This document shows positions 54,901 through 55,240 of a stretch of DNA of 64,000 nucleotides, in pieces. The notes under the pieces are model-generated. The model was not told where the DNA came from. It saw only the letters and a list, made by a program, of their open reading frames with translations, and made no database searches. A program made the position numbers and the translations under genes. The first letter of the stretch is position 1. Every line of letters begins with the position of its first letter. Source of the stretch: Micrasema longulum (Eukaryota > Arthropoda > Insecta > Trichoptera > Brachycentridae); the NCBI GenBank assembly GCA_022494885.1, contig JAGVSM010000189.1, positions 62,001-126,000 on the forward strand, read 5' to 3'.

Positions 54901-54961
54901 CTTACTAAGACTGATTCACCCCGTAAGATGGAGCTCTGAACGCACCACAGATTATTCATAG
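6666..54961 (+). CDS. NRF-6-like (nose resistant to fluoxetine) membrane acyltransferase-3 protein, 14 exons
   Basis: Joining 14 exons gives a 903-codon frame plus stop with all phases matched. The exons are 6666-6963, 23533-23618, 25378-25474, 29418-29557, 34302-34501, 34639-35372, 37476-37569, 38394-38522, 40070-40235, 41204-41379, 48898-49027, 50528-50702, 53101-53243 and 54818-54961. Residues 1-20 look like a signal peptide. Residues about 75-225 are an NRF domain with Cys79, Cys125, Cys216 and Cys221. TM1 is at 275-295. A Lys/Ser-rich linker of some 200 residues leads to the acyltransferase-3 signature HGMKF...IHT (His495, His509), then NGTYSVDTFFVLSG, RLTPPYLL, YDKPWTRVGPYL, SHTAWGL and PLSRLGYCAYLLHP. 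The family is known from C. elegans nrf-6, which affects lipid and yolk transport and fluoxetine response. The substrate of this member is unknown. Fifteen-fold more intron than exon reflects transposon insertion. Confidence 0.92.
7025..8212. repeat. 1.2-kb inverted repeat of Helitron-like units
   Basis: The left arm runs from about 7030 to about 7500 and the right arm from about 7735 to 8210, as near-complete reverse complements. Shared words are GAGAAATATAGATCTTTGCGC, CGGCTTAACCGATTTAC and AGACCGGAGTTTGACGTTTG. Between them lies GGCAGGACAACGTCTGTCGG followed by GTTAGCTA, the same terminal sentence as at 17390-17419 and 22820-22848. A single-orientation copy is at 22190-22850. The arrangement looks like two head-to-head copies or a fold-back. 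Confidence 0.7.
8510..9103 (-). mobile_element. LINE fragment, reverse-transcriptase C-terminus (family D)
   Basis: Minus-strand frames give HEHIETISGNALKMLGFVLR (about 9070-9010) and RECGYYPRLYPTEFLQGMLG (about 8840-8780), separated by a frameshift near 8870-8900. The same protein is readable without breaks at 55241-55835 on the plus strand. A family relative is at 50060-50500. It is the region after the catalytic RT motifs of a CR1/Jockey-type element. Confidence 0.8.
9070..9580. repeat. about 500-bp dispersed repeat, inverted copy at 56870-57390
   Basis: It shares long stretches with the reverse complement of 56870-57390, e.g. GTAAACGCCGATTTTTCGTC and GCGACTGCTTTTCTTGAC as seen at the second site. 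It contains a TATTTATTAACGAGGAAAAC segment reading as an AATAAA-bearing strand on the other side. A solo LTR is possible but I cannot show its borders. In this copy it joins directly to family D LINE sequence. Confidence 0.6.
9588..9823. repeat. inverted repeat just upstream of a hammerhead-like motif
   Basis: The left arm near 9588-9630 (TAAACTAAACTAAAATATT, CACAGATTAGTACTTAGGT) pairs with the right arm near 9779-9823. The arms enclose about 150 bp. The hammerhead-like motif at 9831 follows immediately. Confidence 0.55.
9831..9867 (+). ncRNA. hammerhead-ribozyme-like motif 1
   Basis: CTGATGA (9831-9837) is followed by a possible stem II in which GGTA and TTC pair with GAA and TACC. Then comes GAAACTAGTT (9857-9866), whose ACTAGT is self-complementary. 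This is the layout of hammerheads in Penelope-like elements: core, stem II, very short stem III. No convincing stem I is visible in the single copy, so activity as a monomer is doubtful. Confidence 0.45.
9933..10570 (+). mobile_element. LINE fragment, reverse-transcriptase C-terminus (YGSEVWNW family)
   Basis: The frame from 9933 reads KLAVYNGVLVPTLMFGSQTW, then EMRSLRRMYGKIMYDRV and SLRWFGHV. It continues in other frames to about 10550 and ends in a GTA repeat at 10557-10570. It is 5'-truncated and frameshifted, the same family as 5122-5840. Confidence 0.8.
10620..11350. repeat. fold-back element with 200-bp arms
   Basis: About 10718-10927 and about 11145-11350 are reverse complements (shared words TTTATACCGTCTCAGTATA, GAAGATACTTTGAATTTTC). 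The centre contains GGCGTTGCCTAGTATGTAGG and GGCAGAATGGTGAATGTTAC, words that recur at 3712-3770, 19440-19740 and 20270-20940. The left flank (10620-10710) matches the reverse complement of 19672-19755. No coding sequence. Confidence 0.65.
11351..11860. other. non-coding intron 1 sequence
   Basis: I see no gene and no named repeat in this segment. Confidence 0.3.
11870..11903 (-). ncRNA. hammerhead-ribozyme-like motif 2
   Basis: On the minus strand CTGAAGA (CUGANGA with N = A) is followed by a clear stem II (GCC/GGC around UACUUA), then GAAAGCGCTT. AGCGCT is self-complementary, giving the minimal stem III of Penelope-type hammerheads. Stem I partners are not evident in the monomer. Confidence 0.5.
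12080..12240. repeat. inverted-repeat LINE 3' fragment (AAGATCTGGACT family)
   Basis: CAAGATCTGGACTTTTTTGG near 12135 and AGTCCAGATCTTATCTTG near 12195 form an inverted repeat around TTTAAGTTTACAGCGATTTAAACGAGC-type sequence. Longer relatives lie at 35530-35820 and 51950-52240. Confidence 0.6.
12291..12372 (-). mobile_element. SINE-1 copy, cut by the assembly gap
   Basis: The 3' part of SINE-1 (TGCACCACAACAGGCCAGGA at its plus-strand left border) runs into the N block. The tRNA head would lie inside the gap. Confidence 0.75.
12373..12472. other. assembly gap of 100 N
   Basis: A run of exactly 100 unknown bases, a conventional placeholder. The true length is unknown. Confidence 0.99.
12735..13480 (-). 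mobile_element. LINE 3' fragment
   Basis: Minus-strand translation of about 13460-13260 gives EDRRLLLDMGVLHDIL and later LNVPRYRTRHVELSISSA, a typical C-terminal end of a CR1-type reverse transcriptase, with a frameshift between. The 3' UTR extends left with a GTGTGTATG-rich tract and an A-rich tail (TTTTATTT on the plus strand). A similar 3' UTR piece at 12473-12720 may be a second, more truncated copy. Confidence 0.65.
13536..13702 (-). mobile_element. SINE-1 copy, complete
   Basis: On the minus strand the head at 13702 reads GGCGGCCTCCGTGGTGTAGT with A box TGGTGTAGTGG, and B box GGTTCGATTCC. The tRNA-unrelated body follows and the copy ends GGCCTGTTGTGGTGCA plus an A run. This is a tRNA-derived SINE. 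Other copies: 20074-20240, 40841-41008, 43388-43508, 12291-12372. Confidence 0.85.
14381..14790. repeat. two tandem units of about 212 bp
   Basis: GATGGAAAAAATATA starts both units (14381 and 14593). Each continues with TAAATTATTT, GGTAACTT, CGCCTAGATACT, GCGACATTATTTTCACA, TATGTCGGAATTTAATTC and CTCTCATATTTTT. The units are about 85-90 percent alike by eye. No coding sequence. Confidence 0.8.
15405..15560 (+). repeat. SINE-2 tail followed by GATGAT and GTATGT microsatellites
   Basis: TGCACCATTAGGTGCGGAAA (15419-15438) is the SINE-2 tail, here without its head. An ATG repeat and then a TGTATG/GTGT-rich tract run to about 15545. Confidence 0.6.
15690..16330 (+). mobile_element. LINE fragment, reverse-transcriptase C-terminus
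   Basis: Frames give LVRPHLEYASPIWSPFYRTH (about 15745-15805), then VPSLLRSISFHAPNRVTRSQ (15990-16048) and RVCRLVNSSHNL (16111-16146). Between them are frame changes. Relatives lie at 62873-63082 and 63780-63900, both on the minus strand. Confidence 0.8.
16349..16715. mobile_element. fold-back MITE copy 2 (CAGGGTG family)
   Basis: Ends CAGGGTG and CACCCTG, TA on both sides, arms pairing through GAAACCACGATGATCAGTAT and its complement, GC-rich centre. It has no coding capacity. Confidence 0.85.
17040..17419 (+). mobile_element. Helitron-like non-autonomous element or fragment
   Basis: It starts near TCGCCCACACGGAC and ends in GACAACGTCTGTCGGGTCCGCTAG. Pairing of GGAC with GTCC and a terminal CTAG resemble a Helitron 3' end (hairpin then CTRR). 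Body words recur at 300-420 and 62105-62545. No Rep/helicase coding is seen; the class is an inference. Confidence 0.45.
17440..17845 (+). mobile_element. LINE C-terminal fragment
   Basis: About 17455-17610 reads VPRLVKKYGQRTLHYTITKI then FNKIPKQILKENVDKTF, the end of a reverse-transcriptase ORF. A 3' UTR with an AATA repeat tail ends near 17845. Confidence 0.65.
17850..18570. other. non-coding intron 1 sequence
   Basis: I recognise no gene or repeat family here. Confidence 0.3.
18575..19320 (-). mobile_element. LINE fragment, reverse-transcriptase C-terminus
   Basis: The minus-strand frame 19218-18916 reads LNDRRKIIDLLNLFKNFNSI and ELLSLINFKVPRRTTRQVPP, the typical C-terminal end of a CR1-type RT. 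The plus-strand TTTTATTTTATT at 18575 is the A-rich tail. Confidence 0.75.
19440..19760. repeat. copy of the repeat family seen at 10620-11350
   Basis: It contains TCTAGGCATCCACAGAGC, ATGACCGTCATTGGCTGG and TACTAGGCAACGCCTGAA, shared with 10975-11120 and 20270-20940. The right end matches the reverse complement of 10620-10710. Confidence 0.6.
20074..20240 (+). mobile_element. SINE-1 copy, complete
   Basis: Head GGCGGCCTCCGTGGTGTAGT, B box GGTTCGATTCC, body, and end GGCCTGTTGTGGTGC. It belongs to the family at 13536-13702. It is not a tRNA gene because it carries the SINE body and tail. Confidence 0.85.
20270..20950. repeat. dispersed repeat related to 10620-11350, with an unassigned insert
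   Basis: The ends (20270-20365 and 20757-20950) carry the words of the 19440-19760 repeat. About 20370-20750 between them is not shared and looks like an insertion; its edges carry GGGTACTATTTGCAAACCCGG and the reverse complement CCGGGTTTGCAAGTAGTACCC split by it, i.e. terminal inverted repeats of about 20 bp. Confidence 0.55.
20995..21108. repeat. ACAT microsatellite
   Basis: A long ACAT/TACA repeat with interruptions borders MITE copy 3. A similar tract continues at 21460-21520 on its other side, so the MITE probably landed inside the microsatellite. Confidence 0.85.
21111..21457. mobile_element. fold-back MITE copy 3 (CAGGGTG family)
   Basis: Ends CAGGGTG and CATCCTG, TA on both sides. 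The two arms pair over about 150 bp around a GC-rich core. It is inserted in an ACAT microsatellite. Confidence 0.88.
21773..22061. repeat. dispersed repeat, direct copy at 58911-59240
   Basis: Shared words include CCATTGGCCACGCCCCTAAT, CACGAATCTTGACGTCAC and ATGTTGCGTTTTT. The repeat resumes at 23370-23420, after the DNA element inserted at 22062. Confidence 0.7.
22062..23369. mobile_element. TA-flanked DNA element of 1.3 kb, non-autonomous
   Basis: It begins GGTAAACGTCGTTTTACGCCGG (from 22066) and ends with the inverted CCGGCGCAAAACGACGTTTAC near 23350. Its outer limits are set by comparison with the uninterrupted repeat at 59215-59275, which gives TA on both sides. A Helitron-like segment (22190-22850) is nested within. 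No transposase frame is visible. Confidence 0.6.
22190..22850 (+). mobile_element. Helitron-like segment nested in the 22062-23369 element
   Basis: It is the single-orientation counterpart of the inverted repeat at 7025-8212, ending GGCAGGACAACGTCTGTCGG then GTCC. It lacks a coding region. Confidence 0.5.
23533..23618 (+). CDS. NRF-6-like exon 2
   Basis: This encodes residues 100-128, VDSTGSFGSGLLWGNQFWIG then SQEQCDDL, the core of the NRF domain with the S-G-L-L-x-G-N motif and second cysteine. Acceptor ATTCCAG, donor G|GTATGG, leaving phase 0. Confidence 0.92.
23736..24084. mobile_element. fold-back MITE copy 4 (CAGGGTG family)
   Basis: Ends CAGGGCG and CACCCTG, TA on both sides, inverted arms, GC-rich core. 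It lies 118 bp downstream of the exon 2 donor. Confidence 0.88.
24087..25279. other. intron 2 sequence, partly repeat
   Basis: About 24315-24565 is the inverted copy of the repeat at 1-285. A short open frame at 24543-24797 (85 codons, several Cys and His) starts inside that repeat; I do not recognise it and do not call it a gene. The remainder shows nothing I can name. Confidence 0.4.
25280..25326 (+). ncRNA. hammerhead-ribozyme-like motif 3
   Basis: CTGATGA (25280-25286) leads to stem II GAGAC/GTCTC closed by GGGTAA, then GAAA (25304-25307). ACCGA pairs with TCGGT across a nine-base loop (stem III), ending in a GGTA cleavage-type trinucleotide UA. All invariant core bases are present. Stem I is not evident. 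The motif ends 51 bp before the NRF-6 exon 3 acceptor, in the sense orientation. Confidence 0.55.
25378..25474 (+). CDS. NRF-6-like exon 3
   Basis: This 97-nt exon encodes residues 129-160, DDRYIDAISNSTSHALSPMK then YIASLNRYGENT. The acceptor is a strong T tract with TTTTCAG and the donor is G|GTATGC. Its phase (0 in, 1 out) is exactly what is needed to join exon 2 to exon 4, which otherwise do not fit. The variable part of NRF domains lies here, so homology support is weaker than for the other exons. Confidence 0.78.
25640..25860. repeat. fold-back element with a perfect 19-bp hairpin
   Basis: The outer arms near 25645-25710 and 25762-25850 pair imperfectly (GGTAAGCTTT with AAAAGCTTACC). 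Inside the right arm, 25802-25820 and 25828-25846 form a perfect 19-bp hairpin with a 7-base loop. An exon-like AG...GT interval at 25647-25683 is part of this element. Confidence 0.7.
25870..26232. mobile_element. fold-back MITE copy 5 (CAGGGTG family)
   Basis: Ends CAGGGTG and CACCCTG with TA on both sides and long inverted arms. It lies directly beside the 25640-25860 fold-back. Confidence 0.9.
26290..26690 (-). mobile_element. LINE fragment, reverse-transcriptase C-terminus
   Basis: Minus-strand frame 26664-26338 reads LEDRRTITDLIFLYKIIDSK, LDLININIPTRRTRKN and PRIRRLGNECTSHINIF, the C-terminal end of a CR1-type reverse transcriptase. It is 5'-truncated. Confidence 0.8.
26700..27690. other. 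intron 3 sequence of unknown origin
   Basis: Open frames exist on both strands at 26774-27163 but none shows a domain I know. The repeated phrase AAAACCGTACCGCGA (near 26810 and 26830) and the higher GC of 26750-27100 suggest part of a mobile element's 5' UTR or a diverged coding fragment. Confidence 0.3.
27690..28790 (+). mobile_element. LINE reverse-transcriptase fragment interrupted by MITE copy 6
   Basis: Before the MITE, about 27705-27750 reads VIERVERFRYLGVYVT. After it, 28260 onward reads YNAYIAPFLLYGCNA, RCLRRISGVRWFDFV and later ELRDANLTREDAQELAADRN. The pieces join across the MITE, which occupies 27876-28260. Stops and frameshifts make it a fossil. Confidence 0.75.
27876..28260. 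mobile_element. fold-back MITE copy 6 (CAGGGTG family)
   Basis: Ends CAGGGTG and CACCCTG with TATA on both sides, so a TA duplication is contained. It interrupts a reverse-transcriptase reading frame and is therefore younger than that LINE copy. Confidence 0.9.
28905..29395 (+). mobile_element. LINE fragment, RTE-like reverse-transcriptase C-terminus
   Basis: 28923 onward reads RLVKCYVWYVLLYGWETWTL then NRLEAFEMWLHRRMIKVSW, and 29285 onward MSWLRNIRDWTGFRTVEQIF then RAAQDRETYARVIEEV. This order (ETWTL, EAFEMW, SWLRN, DRETYARV) is typical of RTE-type elements. The coding end lies about 25 bp before the NRF-6 exon 4 acceptor. Confidence 0.82.
29418..29557 (+). CDS. NRF-6-like exon 4
   Basis: This encodes residues 161-207, SSNFQGDAVNRDFLARMILL then DNSPPFRMGYSTVTLFLNIT and KATLFS. 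Acceptor ATTTTAG, donor AGT|GTAAGT, phase 1 in and 0 out. The SPPF...Y pattern precedes the last cysteine pair of NRF domains. Confidence 0.87.
29560..30185. other. intron 4 sequence with small repeats
   Basis: 29697-29757 matches the reverse complement of 63938-63999 (shared GTCACTGCGACCTGTG). 29760-29930 has CC- and GG-rich phrases repeated (CCAGGTCTATAAAGGCCCGG, CCAGATCCGTAAAGTATCGG). A tRNA-like B box GGGTTCAATTACC is near 30148-30160. Confidence 0.4.
30190..31022. mobile_element. pogo-like DNA element, non-autonomous
   Basis: Left end CAGTAAAACCTCGTTTTTAC (from 30188) and right end GGGGTTTTAC (31013-31022) form short imperfect terminal inverted repeats with TA nearby on both sides. Repeated ACGTTTT and TTTACGYCG words fill the left part. 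The open frame at 30604-30849 has no domain I recognise. Confidence 0.45.
31140..33880 (-). mobile_element. CR1/Jockey-group LINE, 5'-truncated and frameshifted
   Basis: Minus-strand frames in order give: the end of the endonuclease (33878-33243, with LLDLIISDI and LVTEDTHHPALHIDI); the linker (33181-32894); the RT palm (32918-32466, with NYRPISILSVFSKLFEL and VDVIYTDYSKAFDKVDHRIL); the motif block SGVPQGSHLGPLLF and the catalytic YADD (32506-32276); and the C-terminus (32197-31562). At least four frameshifts separate them, so it is a pseudogene. The 3' end is the TTTTATTT run near 31140. It lies antisense in NRF-6 intron 4. Confidence 0.9.
33873..33930 (+). repeat. SINE-2-type tail with ATG repeat
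   Basis: GCACCATTATGTGCGGAAAA followed by TGATGATGATG abuts the truncated 5' end of the LINE at 31140-33880. No tRNA-like head is present. Confidence 0.55.
33931..34300. other. end of intron 4
   Basis: About 34060-34170 resembles a LINE 3' UTR on the plus strand (ends AAATAAATAAAATATTTATT). Nothing else is recognised before the exon 5 acceptor. Confidence 0.35.
34302..34501 (+). CDS. NRF-6-like exon 5
   Basis: This encodes residues 208-273, starting SHQVVLGVCLPRACHSSDVH. The L-G-V-C-L-P-x-x-C motif closes the NRF domain (Cys216, Cys221). Acceptor TTCTAG, donor AG|GTATGT, phase 2 out. Confidence 0.93.
34639..35372 (+). CDS. NRF-6-like exon 6, the long exon
   Basis: This 734-nt exon encodes residues 274-518. 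It opens with TM1 (LITLFILLLIITGTAVDIWA). A hydrophilic linker of about 150 residues rich in Lys, Ser and Asp follows (e.g. KVKKVTKKDSDSITLD). Then come KVLVCFSLKTNLGKIF and the start of the acyltransferase-3 domain, PIHGMKFITLLWVILIHTCL, with His495 and His509. The linker is longer than I expect for the family. Donor G|GTAAAT, phase 1. Confidence 0.94.
35470..36255. mobile_element. two LINE 3' fragments in opposite orientation
   Basis: 35530-35820 (minus) is the AAGATCTGGACT family; its frame gives LGQVKFHIPTRRLRNNEILF, a reverse-transcriptase C-terminus. About 35850-36255 (plus) is a T-rich 3' UTR ending CGTTAATGAACAAAATAAAT. Both are fragments within intron 6. Confidence 0.6.
36660..37225 (-). 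mobile_element. LINE 3' end fragment
   Basis: It matches 3826-4205 closely and extends further. Minus-strand translation of the right part resembles an RT C-terminal tail. Confidence 0.55.
37476..37569 (+). CDS. NRF-6-like exon 7
   Basis: This encodes residues 519-549, DNKVYRGTIETNFLYQTLSN then GTYSVDTFFVL. The N-G-x-x-S-V-D-T-F-F motif is a hallmark of NRF-6-type acyltransferases. Acceptor ATTTCAG, donor AG|GTAAAA, phase 2 out. Confidence 0.93.
37600..38346 (+). mobile_element. LINE C-terminal fragment with ATT-repeat tail
   Basis: About 37680-37760 reads TYGIIGWGGTNKSILKPLES and 37854-38120 reads HTTRSQTRGWVMG then FGQRNFRFLGPKIFNMLP. The element ends in ATT/GTT repeats at 38325-38346, close to exon 8. 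It occupies almost all of intron 7. Confidence 0.75.
38394..38522 (+). CDS. NRF-6-like exon 8
   Basis: This encodes residues 550-592, SGLLVSYLYCQTTKKFTAER then LGMEGGIVINIFQYIGIMIH and RYI, a membrane segment followed by a loop and the next helix. Acceptor TTTTAG, donor AG|GTATTT, phase 2 in and out. Confidence 0.92.
38590..39722 (+). mobile_element. CR1/Jockey-group LINE fragment, RT palm to C-terminus
   Basis: Frames give SSVPQGTHLALLLFNLFVN (38690-38750), the catalytic LFADDTKIL (about 38782-38808), then ILSSVSSIRDLGIVFDTK and LVRPHLEYSSVIWSPYYDVH. There are frameshifts near 38910 and stops after 39220. The 3' end has AAATAAATAAAC near 39700-39720. It is a 5'-truncated pseudogene in intron 8. 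Confidence 0.88.
39723..40069. other. end of intron 8
   Basis: About 39930-40030 resembles 4925-5030, an unnamed repeat. Nothing else is recognised. Confidence 0.35.
40070..40235 (+). CDS. NRF-6-like exon 9
   Basis: This encodes residues 593-648, starting RLTPPYLLTIGLVELSSRYF and ending RNALYINTFYPMQEM. R-L-x-P-P-Y and W-W-x-N-x-L-Y-I-N-x-F-Y-P are family signatures. Acceptor CATTAG, donor ATG|GTATGT, phase 0 out. Confidence 0.94.
40250..40800. repeat. about six tandem units of 64-76 bp starting beside exon 9
   Basis: Units contain TTTCATGTYAAAGAGATCTC, GATACAAA, ATTAGGAAA and CTTGTAATAATCTAC. They begin within 15 bp of the exon 9 donor. The last unit is split by the 121-bp MITE at 40652-40772. 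Confidence 0.8.
40652..40772. mobile_element. 121-bp MITE with CCGTATTT ends
   Basis: Left end CCGTATTTTTTGGACCATAA, right end CATCTTCGAAATACGG, TA on both sides. The interrupted tandem unit reads continuously across the site when the element and one TA are removed, as judged from the neighbouring intact units. A longer decayed relative lies at 56664-56812. Confidence 0.75.
40841..41008 (-). mobile_element. SINE-1 copy, complete
   Basis: Minus-strand head GGCGGCCTCCGTGGTGTAGT, B box GGTTCGATTCC, end GGCCTGTTGTGGTGCA with an A run. It lies in intron 9. Confidence 0.85.
41030..41160 (+). other. coding-like block of unknown origin before exon 10
   Basis: The frame of exon 10 stays open upstream to an ATG at 41036, giving MEGNTNSLEVDRSEYVARCN then ISSDKILNTTMHASEE. 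Its GC content and codon look differ from the AT-rich intron. Family alignment puts exon 9 directly next to exon 10, so this is not needed for the protein. It could be an unused exon or a captured fragment of another gene; I do not recognise it. Confidence 0.3.
41204..41379 (+). CDS. NRF-6-like exon 10
   Basis: This encodes residues 649-706, CMNWSWYLSNDTLFYAVGIL then ALMLSPKHGKVASVLVAALL. C-M-x-W-x-W-Y-L-x-N-D is a family signature. Acceptor ATTGCAG, donor AG|GTTATT, phase 2 out. Confidence 0.94.
41487..41960. repeat. truncated relative of the 63091-63517 MITE
   Basis: 41487-41620 shares with 63091-63220 the left terminus and the words CCATAGAAAAGTGAAACTGAG and GTGAATAATCAAATCTA. No matching right terminus is found here. 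Confidence 0.5.
42227..42300 (+). repeat. hAT-like terminal sequence
   Basis: CAGTGGTCGGAAAACACGGC followed by CTCGCGAGCCGCATGGGGCTC resembles terminal inverted repeats of hAT-type elements. A second copy starts at 60821. No transposase is visible near either. Confidence 0.4.
42300..43380 (-). mobile_element. LINE 3' fragment
   Basis: Minus-strand frame 42926-42672 reads QRQLKQIQTNTAFGQRDFEY then YSIKIYNLLPLSIKTIS, the end of a reverse-transcriptase ORF. The sequence is paralogous to 50930-51840, and 43170-43260 to 52340-52420. Confidence 0.65.
43388..43508 (+). mobile_element. SINE-1 copy, 3'-truncated
   Basis: Head GGCGGCCTCCGTGGTGTAGT and B box GGTTCGATTCC are intact. The body stops after TGATTTTTCTCAAGCC. 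The head alone could be mistaken for a tRNA gene. Confidence 0.8.
44530..47400 (-). CDS. LINE ORF2: endonuclease and reverse transcriptase
   Basis: A 956-codon open frame. The N-terminal part is an apurinic-type endonuclease: VIVLTETWL (about 44-52), FGGGVIIAV, LLGDYNVPNINW and VTEDVHHKSLCIDI. The RT follows: NYRPISKISIFSKLMEKI, DAQYTDFSKAFDKISHKIL, SGVPQGSHLGPLLFILYIND and the catalytic FADDTKIY (near residue 686), then the C-terminal EYRDLGV-like and RTHLEFASIVW regions. No RNase H is seen. The frame opens at a TTG, not an ATG. YYQNVRGL, the usual start of such endonucleases, is in the neighbouring frame near 47350-47330, so a one-base shift near 47330 probably broke the original start. It acts on its own RNA by target-primed reverse transcription. 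Confidence 0.93.
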   Translation of the reverse strand: MFYTIILYLKGHDSKIILPKCSWTKTKTNLLFNSILNNEYDVIVLTETWLCSSISNREIFDDRYTVFRRDRNYAETGQKFGGGVIIAVRKILLPDSHLNWSTINEDLWVSIPTYSKHNIFICSTYLPHCRYHLEDIKRHFENVSSIMYKYPDDLFILLGDYNVPNINWKSNSEVNYLFPCEFNDSLSTNLIDKINFLNLKQFNSQNNSNNRILDLILSNSDLCNVITCDDPLVTEDVHHKSLCIDITARIESNDAKSGSRLKFSYHSANYIAINELLSEVNWNDKFEGLDIEKATSVFYSILNDAVTLFVPTKTVKSCEKFPNWYSASLIKIINEKLKYHKKWKTYKNLADYKTFSLLRSRQKQEAKNCYDQYIDQTELTIQKNPKQFWSFVKSKKSLSYYPTEMFLHDTKSDNVQSSCELFSTFFQSVFINNDIDLPIMDSRNVIDIQTVTFNSKLVLKYLNDLDPSKGAGPDGFPTFFIKRCATQLACPLSYLYNLSLKEGKFPMCWKKSHVTPVHKTGDLHNIENYRPISKISIFSKLMEKIITEQISPAVKHFIDPNQHGFFKMRNVSTNLAEFTDRVLNVMGSRHQVDAQYTDFSKAFDKISHKILLHKLKCYGFHGNLLRWIESYLKYRLQSVALLNYQSSFKQCYSGVPQGSHLGPLLFILYINDMGNVFKFSEYKIFADDTKIYKKVTSLQDCLDMQEDLENFSTYCANNQLILNPLKCKTITFTRIKNPIDYSYSLSGTVLHRVQEIRDLGVVLDSKMTFQSHIDKIIEKAYKMLGFIIRVSKPFKNDLTIKNLYYSYVRTHLEFASIVWNPQYITYIDRLEKVQNKFLKHLNFRCSLIFPNHDLSGRFHKLINLEKRRTLMDLTFLYKIINSLADSSQLLNKIQINCPSRALRNHPTFRIPSVNTNYCQNSFLHRSCSTFNSFFNHIDIYHTGLQLFKNSVLKTFE
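47710..48729 (-). CDS. LINE ORF1: PHD finger, coiled coil and L1-ORF1-like C-terminus
   Basis: The 339-aa protein begins with a PHD-type zinc finger: Cys13, Cys16, Cys28, Cys31, His36, Cys39, Cys60, Cys63. A Ser/Arg-rich hinge and a coiled coil (about 95-175, heptads such as EMTELTKKISQFEIKIIKVD) follow. Then comes an RRM-like domain with NNIIISGIPENVKENL and a basic C-terminal domain (RNILLKLTKRYLKEDLL, LTPINQQLLKEAKTF). Such proteins bind and chaperone the element's RNA. The frame is intact from ATG to stop. Confidence 0.88.
   Translation of the reverse strand: MKSNKMNIMNINCNVCSKTISPTKTLKCSRCYLSVHYTCVGTSSTIFKRMSQISRSNWKCESCKVQDPRSRSSSPQVINKELNQPFTTQNQIDNRNFHSDILHLIETKFDELKNELKSEMSLIKCSMNQMSDEMTELTKKISQFEIKIIKVDTLEEEITYLRNKITKIEVEANNRDQFSRQNNIIISGIPENVKENLINLTTKISEVIGCSLLKSDIDFVTRISPKKLDSDGETRRNKPRNILLKLTKRYLKEDLLSGVKAKKGITTSDLNISGEQRKIYFSDHLTPINQQLLKEAKTFSREKNIKFCWVKNSKIFIRLNDTSPLHLITKSSDMEKIKL
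48898..49027 (+). CDS. NRF-6-like exon 11
   Basis: This encodes residues 707-750, starting SIENPLAHYDDIYDKPWTRV and GPYLAGLGAGWGLS. Y-D-K-P-x-T-R-x-G-P-Y is the strongest signature of NRF-6 proteins. Acceptor ATTTCAG, donor AAG|GTATTT, phase 0 out. Confidence 0.95.
49094..49590 (-). mobile_element. LINE fragment (YGSEVWNW family)
   Basis: The minus strand reads toward the 3' end at 49094-49120, where a GTTT repeat forms the tail. Near 49550-49470 it reads VLVPTLMYGSEVWNR-like and ESKLNAVEMRSLRRM-like sequence. Same family as 5122-5840 and 53310-54195. Confidence 0.75.
49680..50040 (-). mobile_element. LINE C-terminal fragment
   Basis: Minus-strand frame 49976-49683 reads HNSAPEYLRELC, RSATSTARGKVIIPICKQRT and AFAVTGPTAWNALPAEVRNC then FWKNLKTHLF. 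This is the standard C-terminal tail of many CR1/L2-type reverse transcriptases. Confidence 0.85.
50050..50500 (-). mobile_element. LINE fragment (family D relative)
   Basis: Minus-strand frames read REYGYYPLQYPALFLLGMLD and RARQHRSFVLPECGTNLPLM, related to 8510-9103 and 55241-55835. It ends 28 bp before exon 12. Confidence 0.78.
50528..50702 (+). CDS. NRF-6-like exon 12
   Basis: This encodes residues 751-808, TVSFSLWMLSLSTLGSIVYG through YVTVSHTAWGLAVAWILVAC and VTGYG. Two membrane helices around the S-x-T-A-W-x-L motif. Acceptor TTTCTAG, donor G|GTAAGT, phase 1 out. Confidence 0.94.
50797..50846 (-). ncRNA. hammerhead-ribozyme-like motif 4
   Basis: On the minus strand CTGACGA (CUGANGA with N = C) leads to stem II GAGAC/GTCTC closed by GGGTAC, GAAA, and a stem III pairing ACCG with CGGT across a 14-15-base loop, ending GGTA. 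It is the same type as 25280-25326, with changes in loops and in tolerated core position 7 only. It lies 94 bp downstream of the exon 12 donor, antisense. Confidence 0.55.
50930..52530 (-). mobile_element. cluster of LINE 3' fragments
   Basis: 50930-51070 and 51520-51850 repeat the 42300-42950 LINE 3' region, split by a T-rich segment (51070-51510, which has its own AAATAAATAAAT end). 51890-52290 is a copy of the AAGATCTGGACT family (see 35530-35820). 52290-52500 carries NYSYAEIESMLNISSL-type C-terminal sequence. All are truncated and in intron 12. Confidence 0.6.
52540..53100. other. end of intron 12
   Basis: No gene or named repeat is seen before the exon 13 acceptor ATATTCCAG. Confidence 0.35.
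53101..53243 (+). CDS. NRF-6-like exon 13
   Basis: This encodes residues 809-856, GIVNSILSCRIFYPLSRLGY then CAYLLHPLLLKAVFISAGAV. P-L-S-R-L-x-Y-x-A-Y-L-x-H-P is a family signature. Donor ATG|GTGAGT, phase 0 out. Confidence 0.95.
53310..54195 (-). mobile_element. two LINE 3' fragments of the YGSEVWNW family
   Basis: 53310-53600 and 53889-54195 are parallel copies (both contain CATCACGCCGTTTC, GGATAGAAYGCCA, CAGACCTCGCTT and the AACATTTCTCATGCGC-like stretch). The second copy's 3' end at 53889 runs straight into the CAA tract. They lie in intron 13. Confidence 0.72.
53718..53895. repeat. CAA microsatellite, about 178 bp
   Basis: A run of CAA with AAA interruptions, TTG on the minus strand. 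It is the expanded 3' tail of the LINE copy that begins at 53889. Confidence 0.92.
54225..54640 (+). mobile_element. LINE C-terminal fragment
   Basis: About 54265-54435 reads FNGHLSFIAPRGFKIWKNVL then FKKGVKDWIFLSGTD across a small break. The 3' UTR ends AAATAAATAAATAAAGG near 54640. Confidence 0.6.
54818..54961 (+). CDS. NRF-6-like exon 14, last coding exon
   Basis: This encodes residues 857-903 and the TAG stop: LVYFIGFTIISFALALIVSV then IFEAPAVSLLRLIHPVRW. The last helix and F-E-x-P motif are typical of the family's end. Acceptor CTTTTCAG. Confidence 0.95.
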   Translation, partial: LVYFIGFTIISFALALIVSVIFEAPAVSLLRLIHPVRWSSERTTDYS

Positions 54962-55240
54962 CATCGGGAAGAAACAAAAACTACGCAAGATTCAACCAAC
55001 ACATAGCAAGTGTCTTCTTAATTTATTTAATGTGCTGGTGGTTAAGAAAAATAATTCCTTAAAATGTTGTCCATCTCTTTTGTAATTTAGTTAACTTTCC
55101 TCTATGCGCAGCTGACAGAAAGTCCTCCAGGGGGACAATAACAATCGGAGAATACAGAAGTCATATTCATAACGACGGTATAGTTGAAGTTAAATTCTCC
55201 CAAGCATTATGAAGATACACTCATCATCATGAATGAATGA
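54962..55240. other. 3' flank of the NRF-6-like gene
   Basis: This should hold the 3' UTR. I see no clear AATAAA between the stop and the LINE at 55241. Confidence 0.3.
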